From assembly GCA_022749295.1 (NCBI GenBank), contig CP062007.1:2170001-2234000 (forward strand): a stretch of 64,000 bases of DNA, given 5' to 3'. Below, in pieces: positions 32,402 to 40,731 of the stretch (its first letter is position 1; every line of letters starts with the position of its first letter). The notes beneath the pieces were generated by a model. That model ran no database searches and was not told the DNA's origin. It worked only from the letters and a program-made list of their open reading frames with translations. Both the position numbers and the translations under genes were made by a program. This stretch comes from Flavobacteriaceae bacterium GSB9 (GTDB lineage: Bacteria > Bacteroidota > Bacteroidia > Flavobacteriales > Flavobacteriaceae).

Positions 32402-33442
32402 TTAAGATTTATTATTTAGGCTGTAAGTTCCATCCTCATTTTTTTTCAAAACATTTTGTTCTGTAAGCTCATTAATTACTCTTATGGCGGTCGATTCGCT
32501 TTTATTATTTTTTTCACAATAAAGCTTTACTAACTCTGTATGTCTATGTGTATCTTCAGTCATAATCTCTTCCATAGTTTTAACCTTATTATTATATTTT
32601 TGAGTAGATTTTGAAGATGTATTAGTATTCCCGATTTTAGATGTTGAAACCTTTTTGCCAGTGTTAGTGAAAAGAAAGCTGTCTTCTGAAAAGGTAAGCT
32701 CTAGGGAGTTGGACTTGTATTCTTTTGGACAGTAGTTACCTTTGACTACGCTGAGATAACGGATATTATCTTCGCCATCAGATAGTTGAATAGCCACTCG
32801 TACCTTTTGAGTAAGACCAGAGCCTCCTTGAATATGTTGCTGACTCGGTGATGACTTATAGCCTTTTTTGTTTATATGATGTACAAACAAAATAAGACAA
32901 CCATATCGTTTGGCGAGCTTATCATATGATTTAACTGTATTTCGCATGGCCATGTTATTGTTGCTATCATTACCATTAAAAATGTCTCCATAACTATCTA
33001 CAACCACTAAGCTCACTTGCTCTTTGGCCATTTCTTTCTCTAAAGTTTTGATGATTTCTTTGGGGTCTAAGGTATCTGCAAAAACAAACTTTAGATTGTC
33101 GTAATACTTTTCATCTGTTCCCTGGAGTTGTTTGCTAAGTAGGTATTTGATTGAATCTCTATCATCTTCCGTTGCCACATAAACAACCTTGTTTACGGCT
33201 GGGCTTAGCTTAAACCCTAAAAAATCCTTTAATCCAAGTGCTATATGAATACACAGCTGTCGTGCAAATTGGCTTTTACCTGTATCCGGTTGACCTACTA
33301 ATACTGCACAGCCCGTTTGTGGCAATAGATGTTCCAGTATATATTTTTGCCTTATATCTCCTAGAGCCATTAATTCGGAAGCTGTGTAGACCACTTTTTC
33401 AATATTTTCCTGAGGTTTTTTATTAGGATTAAACTCTTTCAT
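32402..33442 (-). CDS. RepA-like AAA ATPase/helicase
   Basis: 346 aa. Walker A GQPDTGKS (residues 50-57), Walker B LVVVDSYGD at about 148, and FVHHINKKG sensor motif, as in RepA/KaiC-fold hexameric helicases of plasmids and ICEs. The C-terminal 70 residues look like a winged helix (HTELVKLYCEKNNKSESTAIRVINELTEQ). The start overlaps the HTH gene stop by 4 bases (ATGA), so they are one operon. It probably unwinds the element's replication origin. Confidence 0.82.
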   Translation of the reverse strand: MKEFNPNKKPQENIEKVVYTASELMALGDIRQKYILEHLLPQTGCAVLVGQPDTGKSQFARQLCIHIALGLKDFLGFKLSPAVNKVVYVATEDDRDSIKYLLSKQLQGTDEKYYDNLKFVFADTLDPKEIIKTLEKEMAKEQVSLVVVDSYGDIFNGNDSNNNMAMRNTVKSYDKLAKRYGCLILFVHHINKKGYKSSPSQQHIQGGSGLTQKVRVAIQLSDGEDNIRYLSVVKGNYCPKEYKSNSLELTFSEDSFLFTNTGKKVSTSKIGNTNTSSKSTQKYNNKVKTMEEIMTEDTHRHTELVKLYCEKNNKSESTAIRVINELTEQNVLKKNEDGTYSLNNKS

Positions 33443-33732
33443 AGCCTATTTTTTAAAAGAGTTAAACATTCGAGTAGTTCACTTCGCTTGTAGTACCGGC
33501 GTGCTCCAATCCCGTATGCACGAACCTTGCCTTTATTTGTCCAGCTCCATAGAGTTGAGCTGTCGATTTTTAGAAACCTGCATGTTTCTTCCCTAGTGAG
33601 TAGTTCTTCTTTAAAGTTTTTGGATTGTAGCTCCTTTTGAAGTTCTTCGACGCTTTTCTTTACGCTTGTGCCTATCAGTTCCTGTAGTTCTTCTACTGAT
33701 AGGTCTTGTAATAAAATTGAATTTGTTTGCAT
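33439..33732 (-). CDS. HTH/excisionase-like DNA-binding protein
   Basis: 97 aa. N-terminal coiled region (LQDLSVEELQELIGTSVKKSVEELQKELQ), then an MerR/excisionase-type HTH (LLTREETCRFLKIDSSTLWSWTNKGKVRAYGIGARRYYKRSELL, about 45-88). Such proteins precede RepA-like ATPases in Bacteroidota elements and may act as excisionase or transcriptional regulator. Overlaps the ATPase gene by 4 bases. Confidence 0.8.
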   Translation of the reverse strand: MQTNSILLQDLSVEELQELIGTSVKKSVEELQKELQSKNFKEELLTREETCRFLKIDSSTLWSWTNKGKVRAYGIGARRYYKRSELLECLTLLKNRL

Positions 33733-33828
33733 TTTGAATAAATTTTTAAATTATTCAGCAAACATGGGAAGTGTTATTGGTGGACTAAAGTGTATTAAAA
33801 AGTGTATAAAGTGTATTTGGTGTATGCC

Positions 33829-34689
33829 CTATTTATCGGGGTTTGTCGTGAAATAACTATATAAATTTGAATCCATATAATTTTCAGGATTGGATTTTAC
33901 ATTTTCAAATAGATTGATATTGTCCTTAGCGAACTGTAAATATTCTTCACTCAATTTATCTGTTTTTAGATTCATGTAAACCTCCTTTAACGCCCAACCA
34001 ACCTTTTTTTTGTTAACCCGTTTGAACATGATTTTATGCTCAAGTTTCGGGAACTTACCTTTTGTGAAGTAATGGTATAAGGCATCAACTAATGTTTTGT
34101 ATTGATCCGGATTTATATCATCTTTAATATTTTCTAAATATTCATCAATAGTGGATTTTGTATAATCATTTTCAGCTAAATCTTTAGAATCTTCTTCTTT
34201 ACCAGATTTATCTTCTTCATTTACAGTGCCACCTTTTTGTTTCTCTGGAATATCTGAATCTTGTGGGTTTTCAATTTTATTGTTTATACACTTTAGTATT
34301 AATTTGCCACTTTTGATACGATTATTAAGGCTTTTAATATCTATTTCAATAAGTGGAGGATTTTCACTGGGCGGTAATTTTACTTTTTGTTCACCTATTA
34401 AGGTTGCTGGATTAGCTTCTTTTAGCGAGATGATTTCGTTATAAATTGATTCATTAATATTTTTAAGATCCGATACCACATCATTCATTATGGGATAAAT
34501 GCGTGAAGAGTGCTTTGGGAAAGTTTTTATAAAATCAGAGATTTTCTTTAGAGAATTATAATAGTTAGTATAATATTCAATATCATTTTTTAGAAAATCA
34601 GTAACATCATAATCTTCATAGGTATTTTTATAATCTGATAACCTATTAATGTAATTTTCTTCGTAATGTTTAAGGGTGCTACTGAACAT
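33829..34689 (-). CDS. Hypothetical island protein
   Basis: 286 aa. Helical, highly charged: coiled stretches at about 1-100, a low-complexity Lys/Glu/Asp linker (EKQKGGTVNEEDKSGKEEDS, about 148-168), then a C-terminal domain (about 175-286) with SKSTIDEYLENI and WALKEVYMNLKT. It follows the integrase gene by 9 bases in the same direction. No family named; common next to Bacteroidota island integrases, in my recollection. Confidence 0.6.
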   Translation of the reverse strand: MFSSTLKHYEENYINRLSDYKNTYEDYDVTDFLKNDIEYYTNYYNSLKKISDFIKTFPKHSSRIYPIMNDVVSDLKNINESIYNEIISLKEANPATLIGEQKVKLPPSENPPLIEIDIKSLNNRIKSGKLILKCINNKIENPQDSDIPEKQKGGTVNEEDKSGKEEDSKDLAENDYTKSTIDEYLENIKDDINPDQYKTLVDALYHYFTKGKFPKLEHKIMFKRVNKKKVGWALKEVYMNLKTDKLSEEYLQFAKDNINLFENVKSNPENYMDSNLYSYFTTNPDK

Positions 34690-34698
34690 ATTGATAAT

Positions 34699-35955
34699 TT
34701 AAAAGTATTTAGTTAATTCTAAAGCAATGTCCTTGTTGCTTTTGCCTATATAGTTTAGGAACATTTGCTCTGTTTTATGGCCTGTTACATATATAAGGAA
34801 CGACGTGGGTATCTGCCCGTAAAAATTAGTGGCAAACGATCGTCTTCCAATATGACTGGTCACGAGTTCCCATTTTTCATATTCACCAACCTGCTTTCTG
34901 TATGGAAACTTAGCACTATCATCAACTTTTTCAAGCTTACTGCCTTTAACTTTTTGCTTGATCTTAGCCTTTTTACAGACCTTCTTGATGTAGTCGTTGT
35001 ATTTCTGGCTTGAAATAGGCCTAGGGAACTCACCATCTCTTTCCTCCAATATCTTTAACACTTTGGGGTGCAAAGGTATCGTCATGTTCTTGCCAGTTTT
35101 CTTTTGGGTAAATTCGATAAGGTGTTTGCCTTTTTCGATTCTGATCTGATCTTTGGTAAAACGCATAAAATCAGACACACGCTGACCAGTGCAACAGCTT
35201 ATGATTAGCCAATCCCTTGCGTTTAACAAGCTCTCGTTAAGTTTTTTATCATCGAGTTTTTCAATCGCCTTTAACTCTTCAGGGGTAAGGTATATTTTGT
35301 CAACCTTAACTTCCTTTAATTTTATCCTATCTAATTGAGGGCTTATTTCTATGCCATTATACATTGCATGTTTGCAGACTGCTTTTATTGTGTGTATCGC
35401 TCTGGAAATTGTGTTGATTGCATAACCCTTTTCCAGACAGAAAGCCTCAAAGTTGGTTTTAAATGCACTGTCTATATCAATTAGTTTAATATTCTTACCA
35501 ATACTGCTTTGGTATTTCTCAATTAAACCCCTAACAACTTTATAGTTTTTAAGTGTTTGTTCAGCCAGTTCGTTCATACGTTCTTTTAGGTAAAAATCAA
35601 AATAGGGCAGAAGTTCCTTTGGGAGCGCTTTCGATTTTTTAGGCGGGTTGTAGTATAAATCCAATTGATTCGCCAACCAGGCCTTATCTATTGTCTCTGG
35701 ATCAGCATCGTGAAAAGCTTTAAGAATATGGTTTTCAATTTTGTTAAGTTCCGCATTAACCTTAACCTGCTGATTCTTGATGTCTATGTCTTTTGGGCTC
35801 TTTTGGGAGTGATATTTATCCCAATATTGCTTTGAAACCTCAAGCTTAGTTTTGCCGCCGATAACATGATTTGTATTATTGTGTGTAAAAAGTAGCCTTA
35901 AATTTAAGAAAGCCTTCTCCTTTTTTGAGCGATACAGGTAGTTTACAGCTGCCAT
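34699..35955 (-). CDS. Tyrosine integrase of the island
   Basis: 418 aa. N-terminal arm-binding region, SAM-like core-binding domain (about 110-215) and catalytic domain. Residues visible: Arg in CCTGQRVSDFM (about 250), H368-x2-R371 (HIGRRSFATNF), H393 (VTGHKTEQMF) and nucleophile Y402 (LNYIG). It belongs to the large Bacteroidota site-specific integrase family that uses tRNA genes. It lies 176 bases from attR and is transcribed away from it. This enzyme, and not the integron integrase at the left end, should mobilise the 16.9-kb unit. Confidence 0.9.
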   Translation of the reverse strand: MAAVNYLYRSKKEKAFLNLRLLFTHNNTNHVIGGKTKLEVSKQYWDKYHSQKSPKDIDIKNQQVKVNAELNKIENHILKAFHDADPETIDKAWLANQLDLYYNPPKKSKALPKELLPYFDFYLKERMNELAEQTLKNYKVVRGLIEKYQSSIGKNIKLIDIDSAFKTNFEAFCLEKGYAINTISRAIHTIKAVCKHAMYNGIEISPQLDRIKLKEVKVDKIYLTPEELKAIEKLDDKKLNESLLNARDWLIISCCTGQRVSDFMRFTKDQIRIEKGKHLIEFTQKKTGKNMTIPLHPKVLKILEERDGEFPRPISSQKYNDYIKKVCKKAKIKQKVKGSKLEKVDDSAKFPYRKQVGEYEKWELVTSHIGRRSFATNFYGQIPTSFLIYVTGHKTEQMFLNYIGKSNKDIALELTKYF

Positions 35956-35971
35956 ACATTAATAAAAAAGT

Positions 35972-35991
35972 TGTACGATTGTTGTACGATT
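35972..35991 (+). repeat. Right pair of TGTACGATT repeats
   Basis: TGTACGATT at 35972-35980 and 35983-35991, the same 11-bp period and orientation as the pair near attL. They lie between the integrase start and attR. Confidence 0.65.
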
Positions 35992-36130
35992 GAACAAAAT
36001 ATTATACAAATTTATACAAACTAAATCAAAAAAGGAAATTCCATTATATGCATGAAAGTATTGTTTTTATTGATGTTACAATAGGTTTTATAATGATTGA
36101 GCTTATTTATGTTTTTGTATAAAAGTACTT

Positions 36131-36144
36131 CCACCTTGAGTACA
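36131..36144. repeat. Right attachment site of the island (attR)
   Basis: CCACCTTGAGTACA, identical to the tRNA-Leu 3' end at 19231. Confidence 0.88.
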
Positions 36145-36174
36145 AAGCCTTTACATAGACTATGTAAAGGCTTT
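36144..36174 (+). terminator. Original terminator of tRNA-Leu, stranded beyond attR
   Basis: AAAGCCTTTACATA and TATGTAAAGGCTTT form a perfect 14-bp stem with loop GAC and a T-run. It starts at the last base of the attR repeat, so before integration it followed the tRNA directly. Confidence 0.85.
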
Positions 36175-36271
36175 TTTCATACAACACTTCAAAATTTATT
36201 TTGCATTTTTCATTCTATTTTCTATCCCTCAGCTTTTATAATTACCTTTGTACATCTTAAAAAACGCGTTT

Positions 36272-37129
36272 ATGATTTATTCGATGACAGGTTACGGAAA
36301 ATCTGTACTGCAACTTCCCACAAAAAAAATAACCATTGAGCTAAAATCTCTAAACAGCAAGAATCTTGATCTAAATGCACGAATGCCTTCTGTTTATAGA
36401 GAGAAAGAATTGGTGATTAGAAAAAAACTTGCCGATAAATTGGTTAGAGGTAAAATTGACTTTTCAATATACGTTGAAGCTACAGCCGAAGACACCTCTA
36501 CACAGATTAACACACCTGTTGTAAAACAATACATGGAGCAGCTTAAAGATGTTGTTGACGCTGATCAGCTCGAGCTCTTAAAAATGGCTGTTAGGTTTCC
36601 AGATGCCCTTAACACAGTGCGTGAAGAAATTGACGAAAATGAATGGAAATCCATTGAAGTGGGAATTGATACTGCCACAAACGACCTAATTAACCACCGC
36701 TTAAACGAAGGCAAAGTGCTTGAGCAAGATTTCAATAATCGCATAACAGCGATTGAAACCCTATTAAATAAAGTTATTGCCATCGACCCAGAACGCGTAA
36801 AGGCCGTTCGTGAGCGTTTACTGAAAGGGGTTGAAGAATTAAAAGAGAAATACGACGAAAACCGGTTTGAACAAGAATTGGTGTATTATATTGAAAAATT
36901 TGATATCACCGAAGAAAAAGTACGTTTAAAAAACCACCTTGATTACTTTACAGAATCTATTAACTCAAAAGAATCCAACGGAAAAAAACTAGGGTTTATA
37001 AGTCAGGAAATGGGCCGCGAAATCAACACTATAGGCTCAAAAAGTAATTATGCACCTATGCAGCAGCTCGTGGTTCAAATGAAAGACGAATTGGAAAAAA
37101 TAAAAGAACAATTATTAAACGTTCTGTAA
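36272..37129 (+). CDS. yicC: YicC-family endoribonuclease
   Basis: 285 aa from the ATG giving MIYSMTGYGKS; the frame extends a few codons upstream but the family starts with this motif. The N-terminal SMTGYG and the C-terminal LKNHLDYF...KLGFISQEMGREINTIGSKS match YicC/RloC-like proteins, reported as endoribonucleases of RNA turnover. It precedes gmk and nadD in a likely operon (15 and 13 base gaps), as is common in flavobacteria. Confidence 0.93.
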   Translation: MIYSMTGYGKSVLQLPTKKITIELKSLNSKNLDLNARMPSVYREKELVIRKKLADKLVRGKIDFSIYVEATAEDTSTQINTPVVKQYMEQLKDVVDADQLELLKMAVRFPDALNTVREEIDENEWKSIEVGIDTATNDLINHRLNEGKVLEQDFNNRITAIETLLNKVIAIDPERVKAVRERLLKGVEELKEKYDENRFEQELVYYIEKFDITEEKVRLKNHLDYFTESINSKESNGKKLGFISQEMGREINTIGSKSNYAPMQQLVVQMKDELEKIKEQLLNVL

Positions 37130-37144
37130 ATAAGAAATAAAATA

Positions 37145-37735
37145 TTGGCTAAGCAAGACAAAAAAAAACAAGGCAAACTCATTGTATTTTCAGCACCTTC
37201 GGGTTCTGGAAAAACCACCATTGTCCGCCATTTATTGGGACTTGACGATTTAAATTTAGAATTCTCTATATCGGCAACCTCAAGAGAAAAACGCGGCACC
37301 GAGGTTAATGGTAAAGATTATTATTTTCTATCGGCTAAAGAATTTAAAAACAAAATTAAAAATGACGAGTTTTTAGAATGGGAAGAAGTGTATCGCGACA
37401 ATTTTTACGGCACTTTAAAAACAGAAGTAGAACGCATTTGGGAAAAAGGCAAGAACGTTATTTTTGATATCGATGTATCTGGCGGCCTGCGTATAAAACG
37501 CAAATTTCCTGAAAAAACCTTGGCTATTTTTGTGAAACCACCCAGCATTGACGAGTTGAAAATCCGGTTAAAAAAACGAAAAACCGAGAGTGCCGACAAA
37601 ATAAACATGCGTGTTGCCAAAGCTTCGGCGGAGTTAGCTACGGCTCCCCTTTTCGACACCATTATAATTAACGATGATTTAGAAAAGGCCCTAAAGGAAG
37701 CCCATGATAAAGTTCACGATTTTATAAACGCTTAA
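37145..37735 (+). CDS. gmk: Guanylate kinase
   Basis: 196 aa from a TTG start. P-loop SAPSGSGKT (residues 16-24), then the GMP-binding TSREKRGTEVNGKDYYF and LEWEEVYRDNFYGT, and FDIDVSGGLRIKRKFP. Converts GMP to GDP. ATG is absent at the 5' end; TTG at this place keeps the right length. Confidence 0.95.
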   Translation: MAKQDKKKQGKLIVFSAPSGSGKTTIVRHLLGLDDLNLEFSISATSREKRGTEVNGKDYYFLSAKEFKNKIKNDEFLEWEEVYRDNFYGTLKTEVERIWEKGKNVIFDIDVSGGLRIKRKFPEKTLAIFVKPPSIDELKIRLKKRKTESADKINMRVAKASAELATAPLFDTIIINDDLEKALKEAHDKVHDFINA

Positions 37736-37748
37736 CCCCTATTCTATT

Positions 37749-38327
37749 TTGAAAGTTGGATTGTTTTTCGGGTCATTTAATCCCATTCATGTTGGCCATT
37801 TAATAATTGCCAACCACATGGCAGAACATACCGACCTTGATCAAGTTTGGTTTGTAGTAACACCGCACAACCCCTTTAAAAAGAAAAGCACGCTTCTTGA
37901 TAATTACCAACGCCTAGAAATGGTGTATTTGGCCACAAAGGACTACAGCAACTTAGACCCTTGCGATATTGAATTTAATTTGCCGCAACCCAATTACACG
38001 GTAAACACCTTAATCCATTTACATGAAAAATATCCTAATCACAATTTTGCTCTAATAATGGGCGAAGACAATCTTAGGAGTTTTCATAAGTGGAAAAATT
38101 ATGAGGTGATTTTAGAAAACCATCACATTTATGTTTACCCTCGTATTTCTGAACATAAAAAAGAAAATCGTTTTGAGAATAACAAAAAAATTCATTTTGT
38201 TGATGCACCTATCATGGAACTGTCTTCAACCTTTATCAGAAAATCGATAAAAGCAGGTAAAAACGTGCAACCCATGCTTCCAAAATATGTTTGGAAGTAT
38301 TTGGACGAAATGAACTTTTACAAATAG
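37749..38327 (+). CDS. nadD: Nicotinate-nucleotide adenylyltransferase
   Basis: 192 aa from a TTG start. GLFFGSFNPIHVGHLIIA has the nucleotidyltransferase G-x-F-x-P-x-H-x-G-H motif; MGEDNLRSFHKW and the SSTFIRKSI motif complete the NMN/NaMN adenylyltransferase set. Makes NaAD in NAD synthesis. Third gene of the yicC-gmk-nadD operon; both gmk and nadD use TTG starts. Confidence 0.94.
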   Translation: MKVGLFFGSFNPIHVGHLIIANHMAEHTDLDQVWFVVTPHNPFKKKSTLLDNYQRLEMVYLATKDYSNLDPCDIEFNLPQPNYTVNTLIHLHEKYPNHNFALIMGEDNLRSFHKWKNYEVILENHHIYVYPRISEHKKENRFENNKKIHFVDAPIMELSSTFIRKSIKAGKNVQPMLPKYVWKYLDEMNFYK

Positions 38328-38397
38328 CTTTTAACAAAAAAGCTTCCCAAAAACTAATCGGAAAGCTTAAATTTAACATTTATTTCTTTATTACTTT

Positions 38398-39927
38398 TTA
38401 GCTTATCGTATCAACATTATTACCAAGATTGCGATAGTTAATATTTTCGTTTGGATTAGTTCCATTAAGGTATTCTTCAACGTTTGTATAGCCATCGCCA
38501 TCAGTATCAATTGCACCATCATTATCATTTTCGGGATTTAATTTGTTTTTGATCTCCCATGAATCAGGCATACCATCGCCATCACTATCTTTTTCAACTT
38601 TTTTGGGGTTATAGGTCAATTCAGGATATCCACCAACTTCCGAAATATCTTTGAGTATTCCTGTTTCGGTAATGGGTTTTCCCGTTCTTACCATTTCGGT
38701 AACGCGCGTATCAACAGCATCGCGCTTTGGTAAAGTTGCTCCGGCCTTAGCCAAAACAGACTCGAAAGCCTCATGGGCTGTTTGGTGGGGAGAAACGGGC
38801 CACCCCTCAAAAGCCGTATTTACACGGGCAAGCTTTTCTGGGCCTTTTAATCCAGCCCAATTATTATTGGTAATCTCTTCATTACCGTACATGACGTTTC
38901 CAGCCACATACCATTTTCCAGGCCGCTTTTCTTCTTTAGGATACCAATCACCATCTGCCCAAGCACTGCCCGGCGAATACATGTTTCTACTTTCAACACG
39001 GGCAAAAACGGCTTTCATATTGTCGTTGGTTGCCGGACCAGGTTTATAGTAATTATTAATAACGTTAATAAGCGACGTTTCGTCGCCACCATCCATAGTG
39101 CGATGCTGCCAATTATAAATTACATTATTGCGGAAATCGAACGGTCCCGACATTCCAATAGACGGGTTTCTTGCCGTGTTACACGCAAAAAGATTGTGGT
39201 GAAAGGTTGACGGATTACCGCCCCAAGTACCTCCAAAAGCATGGCCGCGCGCATCGAGTGCTTCACTTGAAATTGTCCATTGTATGGTAATATACTTTGA
39301 TGGATCTTTAATTCTTGTACTTCCATCTAGCGAGGGCCTCATGTGTCTGTAAAGCGATATGTTTTCGTCCATTCCCCAACTAGTCGAGCAATGATCTATA
39401 ATAATATGATGTTCTGGATTTCCACCAATATTATCATCGCCTTGTCCTCCAACAGGTACGCCGCGGCGCACACGGATATGCCGGACAACAACATTATGCG
39501 TATTAATATTTAGTGTTCCCGCAAGACAAATGCCACCTCCTGGTGCCGATTGGCCAGCAATGGTAATATCGGGATGATTAATATTAAAATCTTCTTTGGC
39601 CTTAATGGTTCCTGCAACACGAAACACAACGATACGCGAGCCTTCGGTTTCGAGTGCGGCACGTAAACTGCCCGGCCCACTATCATTAAGATTGGTAACG
39701 GCAATTACTTGTCCTCCTCGACCGCCGGTGGTAAACATACCTGCGCCCCACGCCCCTGGAAAAGCAGGAATAACACCTTCTGGCAACCTTGGCGGATGGG
39801 GCGGAATTTGCCCTGACTCGGGTTGTTGGGAAGTAGCTACATTATTTTGAGCCTGAGCCACCACAACAGTATACAAAAAAACAAAAGCATATAAACTTGC
39901 TCGAAAAAATTTCTGTATTGTCCTCAT
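38398..39927 (-). CDS. Secreted pectate lyase (PL1-type) with calcium-repeat tail
   Basis: 509 aa. Signal peptide (ending AQAQ). The PL1 parallel-beta-helix region spans about 50-430, with PAFPGAWGAGMFTTGGRGGQV, SGPGSLRAALE, DITIAGQSAPGGGICLAG, IIDHCSTSWGMDE and FHHNLFACNTARNPSIG. Near the C-terminus DSDGDGMPDSWE and DNDGAIDTDGDGYTNVEEYLNGTNP are thrombospondin-type Asp repeats that bind Ca2+. There is no clear T9SS tail. Cleaves pectate or a related uronic-acid polymer outside the cell; fits the PL11 enzyme at 51.1 kb in a pectin theme. Confidence 0.85.
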   Translation of the reverse strand: MRTIQKFFRASLYAFVFLYTVVVAQAQNNVATSQQPESGQIPPHPPRLPEGVIPAFPGAWGAGMFTTGGRGGQVIAVTNLNDSGPGSLRAALETEGSRIVVFRVAGTIKAKEDFNINHPDITIAGQSAPGGGICLAGTLNINTHNVVVRHIRVRRGVPVGGQGDDNIGGNPEHHIIIDHCSTSWGMDENISLYRHMRPSLDGSTRIKDPSKYITIQWTISSEALDARGHAFGGTWGGNPSTFHHNLFACNTARNPSIGMSGPFDFRNNVIYNWQHRTMDGGDETSLINVINNYYKPGPATNDNMKAVFARVESRNMYSPGSAWADGDWYPKEEKRPGKWYVAGNVMYGNEEITNNNWAGLKGPEKLARVNTAFEGWPVSPHQTAHEAFESVLAKAGATLPKRDAVDTRVTEMVRTGKPITETGILKDISEVGGYPELTYNPKKVEKDSDGDGMPDSWEIKNKLNPENDNDGAIDTDGDGYTNVEEYLNGTNPNENINYRNLGNNVDTIS

Positions 39928-40050
39928 AGTTCTAATGAAAAATATATGAATTTAGTCAGTAAATTTATTTCAAAATCGTTGGATGCGGACTCTTTTTTGA
40001 GCGGTGGTCAATATTGTAAACCATTTTTTATTTTAAAAATGGTTCTAAGA

Positions 40051-40078
40051 ACAAAAAGCCAACTCGTATTGAGTTGGC
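40051..40078 (-). terminator. Terminator of the BON-LysM gene
   Basis: GCCAACTC / GAGTTGGC, 8-bp stem with loop of 5, followed on the minus strand by TTTTTG. Confidence 0.7.
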
Positions 40079-40117
40079 CAAACAGATTAAATATTTTAAC
40101 TGTAATTGAGTGAACTT

Positions 40118-40606
40118 CTACTGGTCAAGTGCTGGTATTCGTAATACTTGACCTGGATATATTTTATCAGGATCTTTTAGCATTGGCTTATTGGCTTCAA
40201 AAATAACAGGGTATTTCATGGCGTTTCCATAAAATTTCTTTGCTATTTTACCTAATGTATCGCCACGAACCACAGTGTGAAATTGTGCTTCAGGCTCGAC
40301 GTTTTCAACAGTCATTTGGTCATCTACGGTAGCAATTCCGTTGGAATTACCAACCACTAAAACCACCTTTTCTTTCGTAGCTTGGTCGTAAGCAGCACCA
40401 CTTATAGTCGCTTTATCATCATCAATACTAATTTTAAGGTTTTCTACCTTTAAATCTAAGTCTGCAACAGTTTCTTCTAAATTTCTAGCTGCGGCTTCTT
40501 CAAGTTTTAGTTTTTTTGCTGCAGCTTCGGCCGTCTCTTCGGCATCAGTTTTTCCAATACCAAAAACTTTGGCCCCTGCGTTTTTTATAAATGAAAATAT
40601 TCCCAT
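40118..40606 (-). CDS. BON and LysM domain protein
   Basis: 162 aa from the ATG giving MGIFSFIKNAGAKVFG. BON domain at about 50-105 (NLKISIDDDKATISGAAYDQATKEKVVLVVGN) and LysM domain at about 112-160 (FHTVVRGDTLGKIAKKFYGNAMKYPVIFEANKP), ending VLRIPALDQ. LysM binds peptidoglycan. Family YgaU/LysM-BON; a stress-related envelope role is known for relatives. No signal peptide is visible. Confidence 0.9.
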   Translation of the reverse strand: MGIFSFIKNAGAKVFGIGKTDAEETAEAAAKKLKLEEAAARNLEETVADLDLKVENLKISIDDDKATISGAAYDQATKEKVVLVVGNSNGIATVDDQMTVENVEPEAQFHTVVRGDTLGKIAKKFYGNAMKYPVIFEANKPMLKDPDKIYPGQVLRIPALDQ

Positions 40607-40671
40607 GAGATTATGTGTTAAGGGTTCGTAGTAATTATTTAGACACACTATTTAAAAATAGTCACAATAAA

Positions 40672-40706
40672 GAAACCGCTTAAAGCAAGCTGCCTTAAAC
40701 GGTTTC
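40672..40706 (-). terminator. Hairpin after the lipoprotein gene
   Basis: GAAACCG and CGGTTTC arms with an inner TTAA-type pairing in a 21-nt loop. It lies 26 bases past the stop of the minus-strand lipoprotein gene. Weak T-tail. Confidence 0.45.
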
Positions 40707-40731
40707 TAAACTAAATAACCAACCAAAATTT

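Larger units (their letters stand above)
19231..36144. mobile_element. 16.9-kb integrative island carrying an integron-like cassette array
   Basis: A 14-bp direct repeat, CCACCTTGAGTACA, lies in the 3' end of tRNA-Leu (19231) and at 36131, exactly 16,900 bp apart. Inside at the right end is a tyrosine integrase (34699-35955), an HTH/excisionase-like gene, a RepA-like ATPase and other plasmid/ICE-type genes; at the left end lies a second recombinase with a cassette array. The tRNA's natural terminator now sits beyond the right repeat. No conjugation, relaxase or phage structural genes are recognisable, so transfer probably depends on a helper, or the element is a decayed ICE or a satellite. 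Confidence 0.9.

Noticed and set aside
19231-36144. Prophage
   Set aside because: No capsid, portal, terminase or tail genes; ATPase, HTH, RepA-like and DUF3871-like genes fit plasmid/ICE-type islands.
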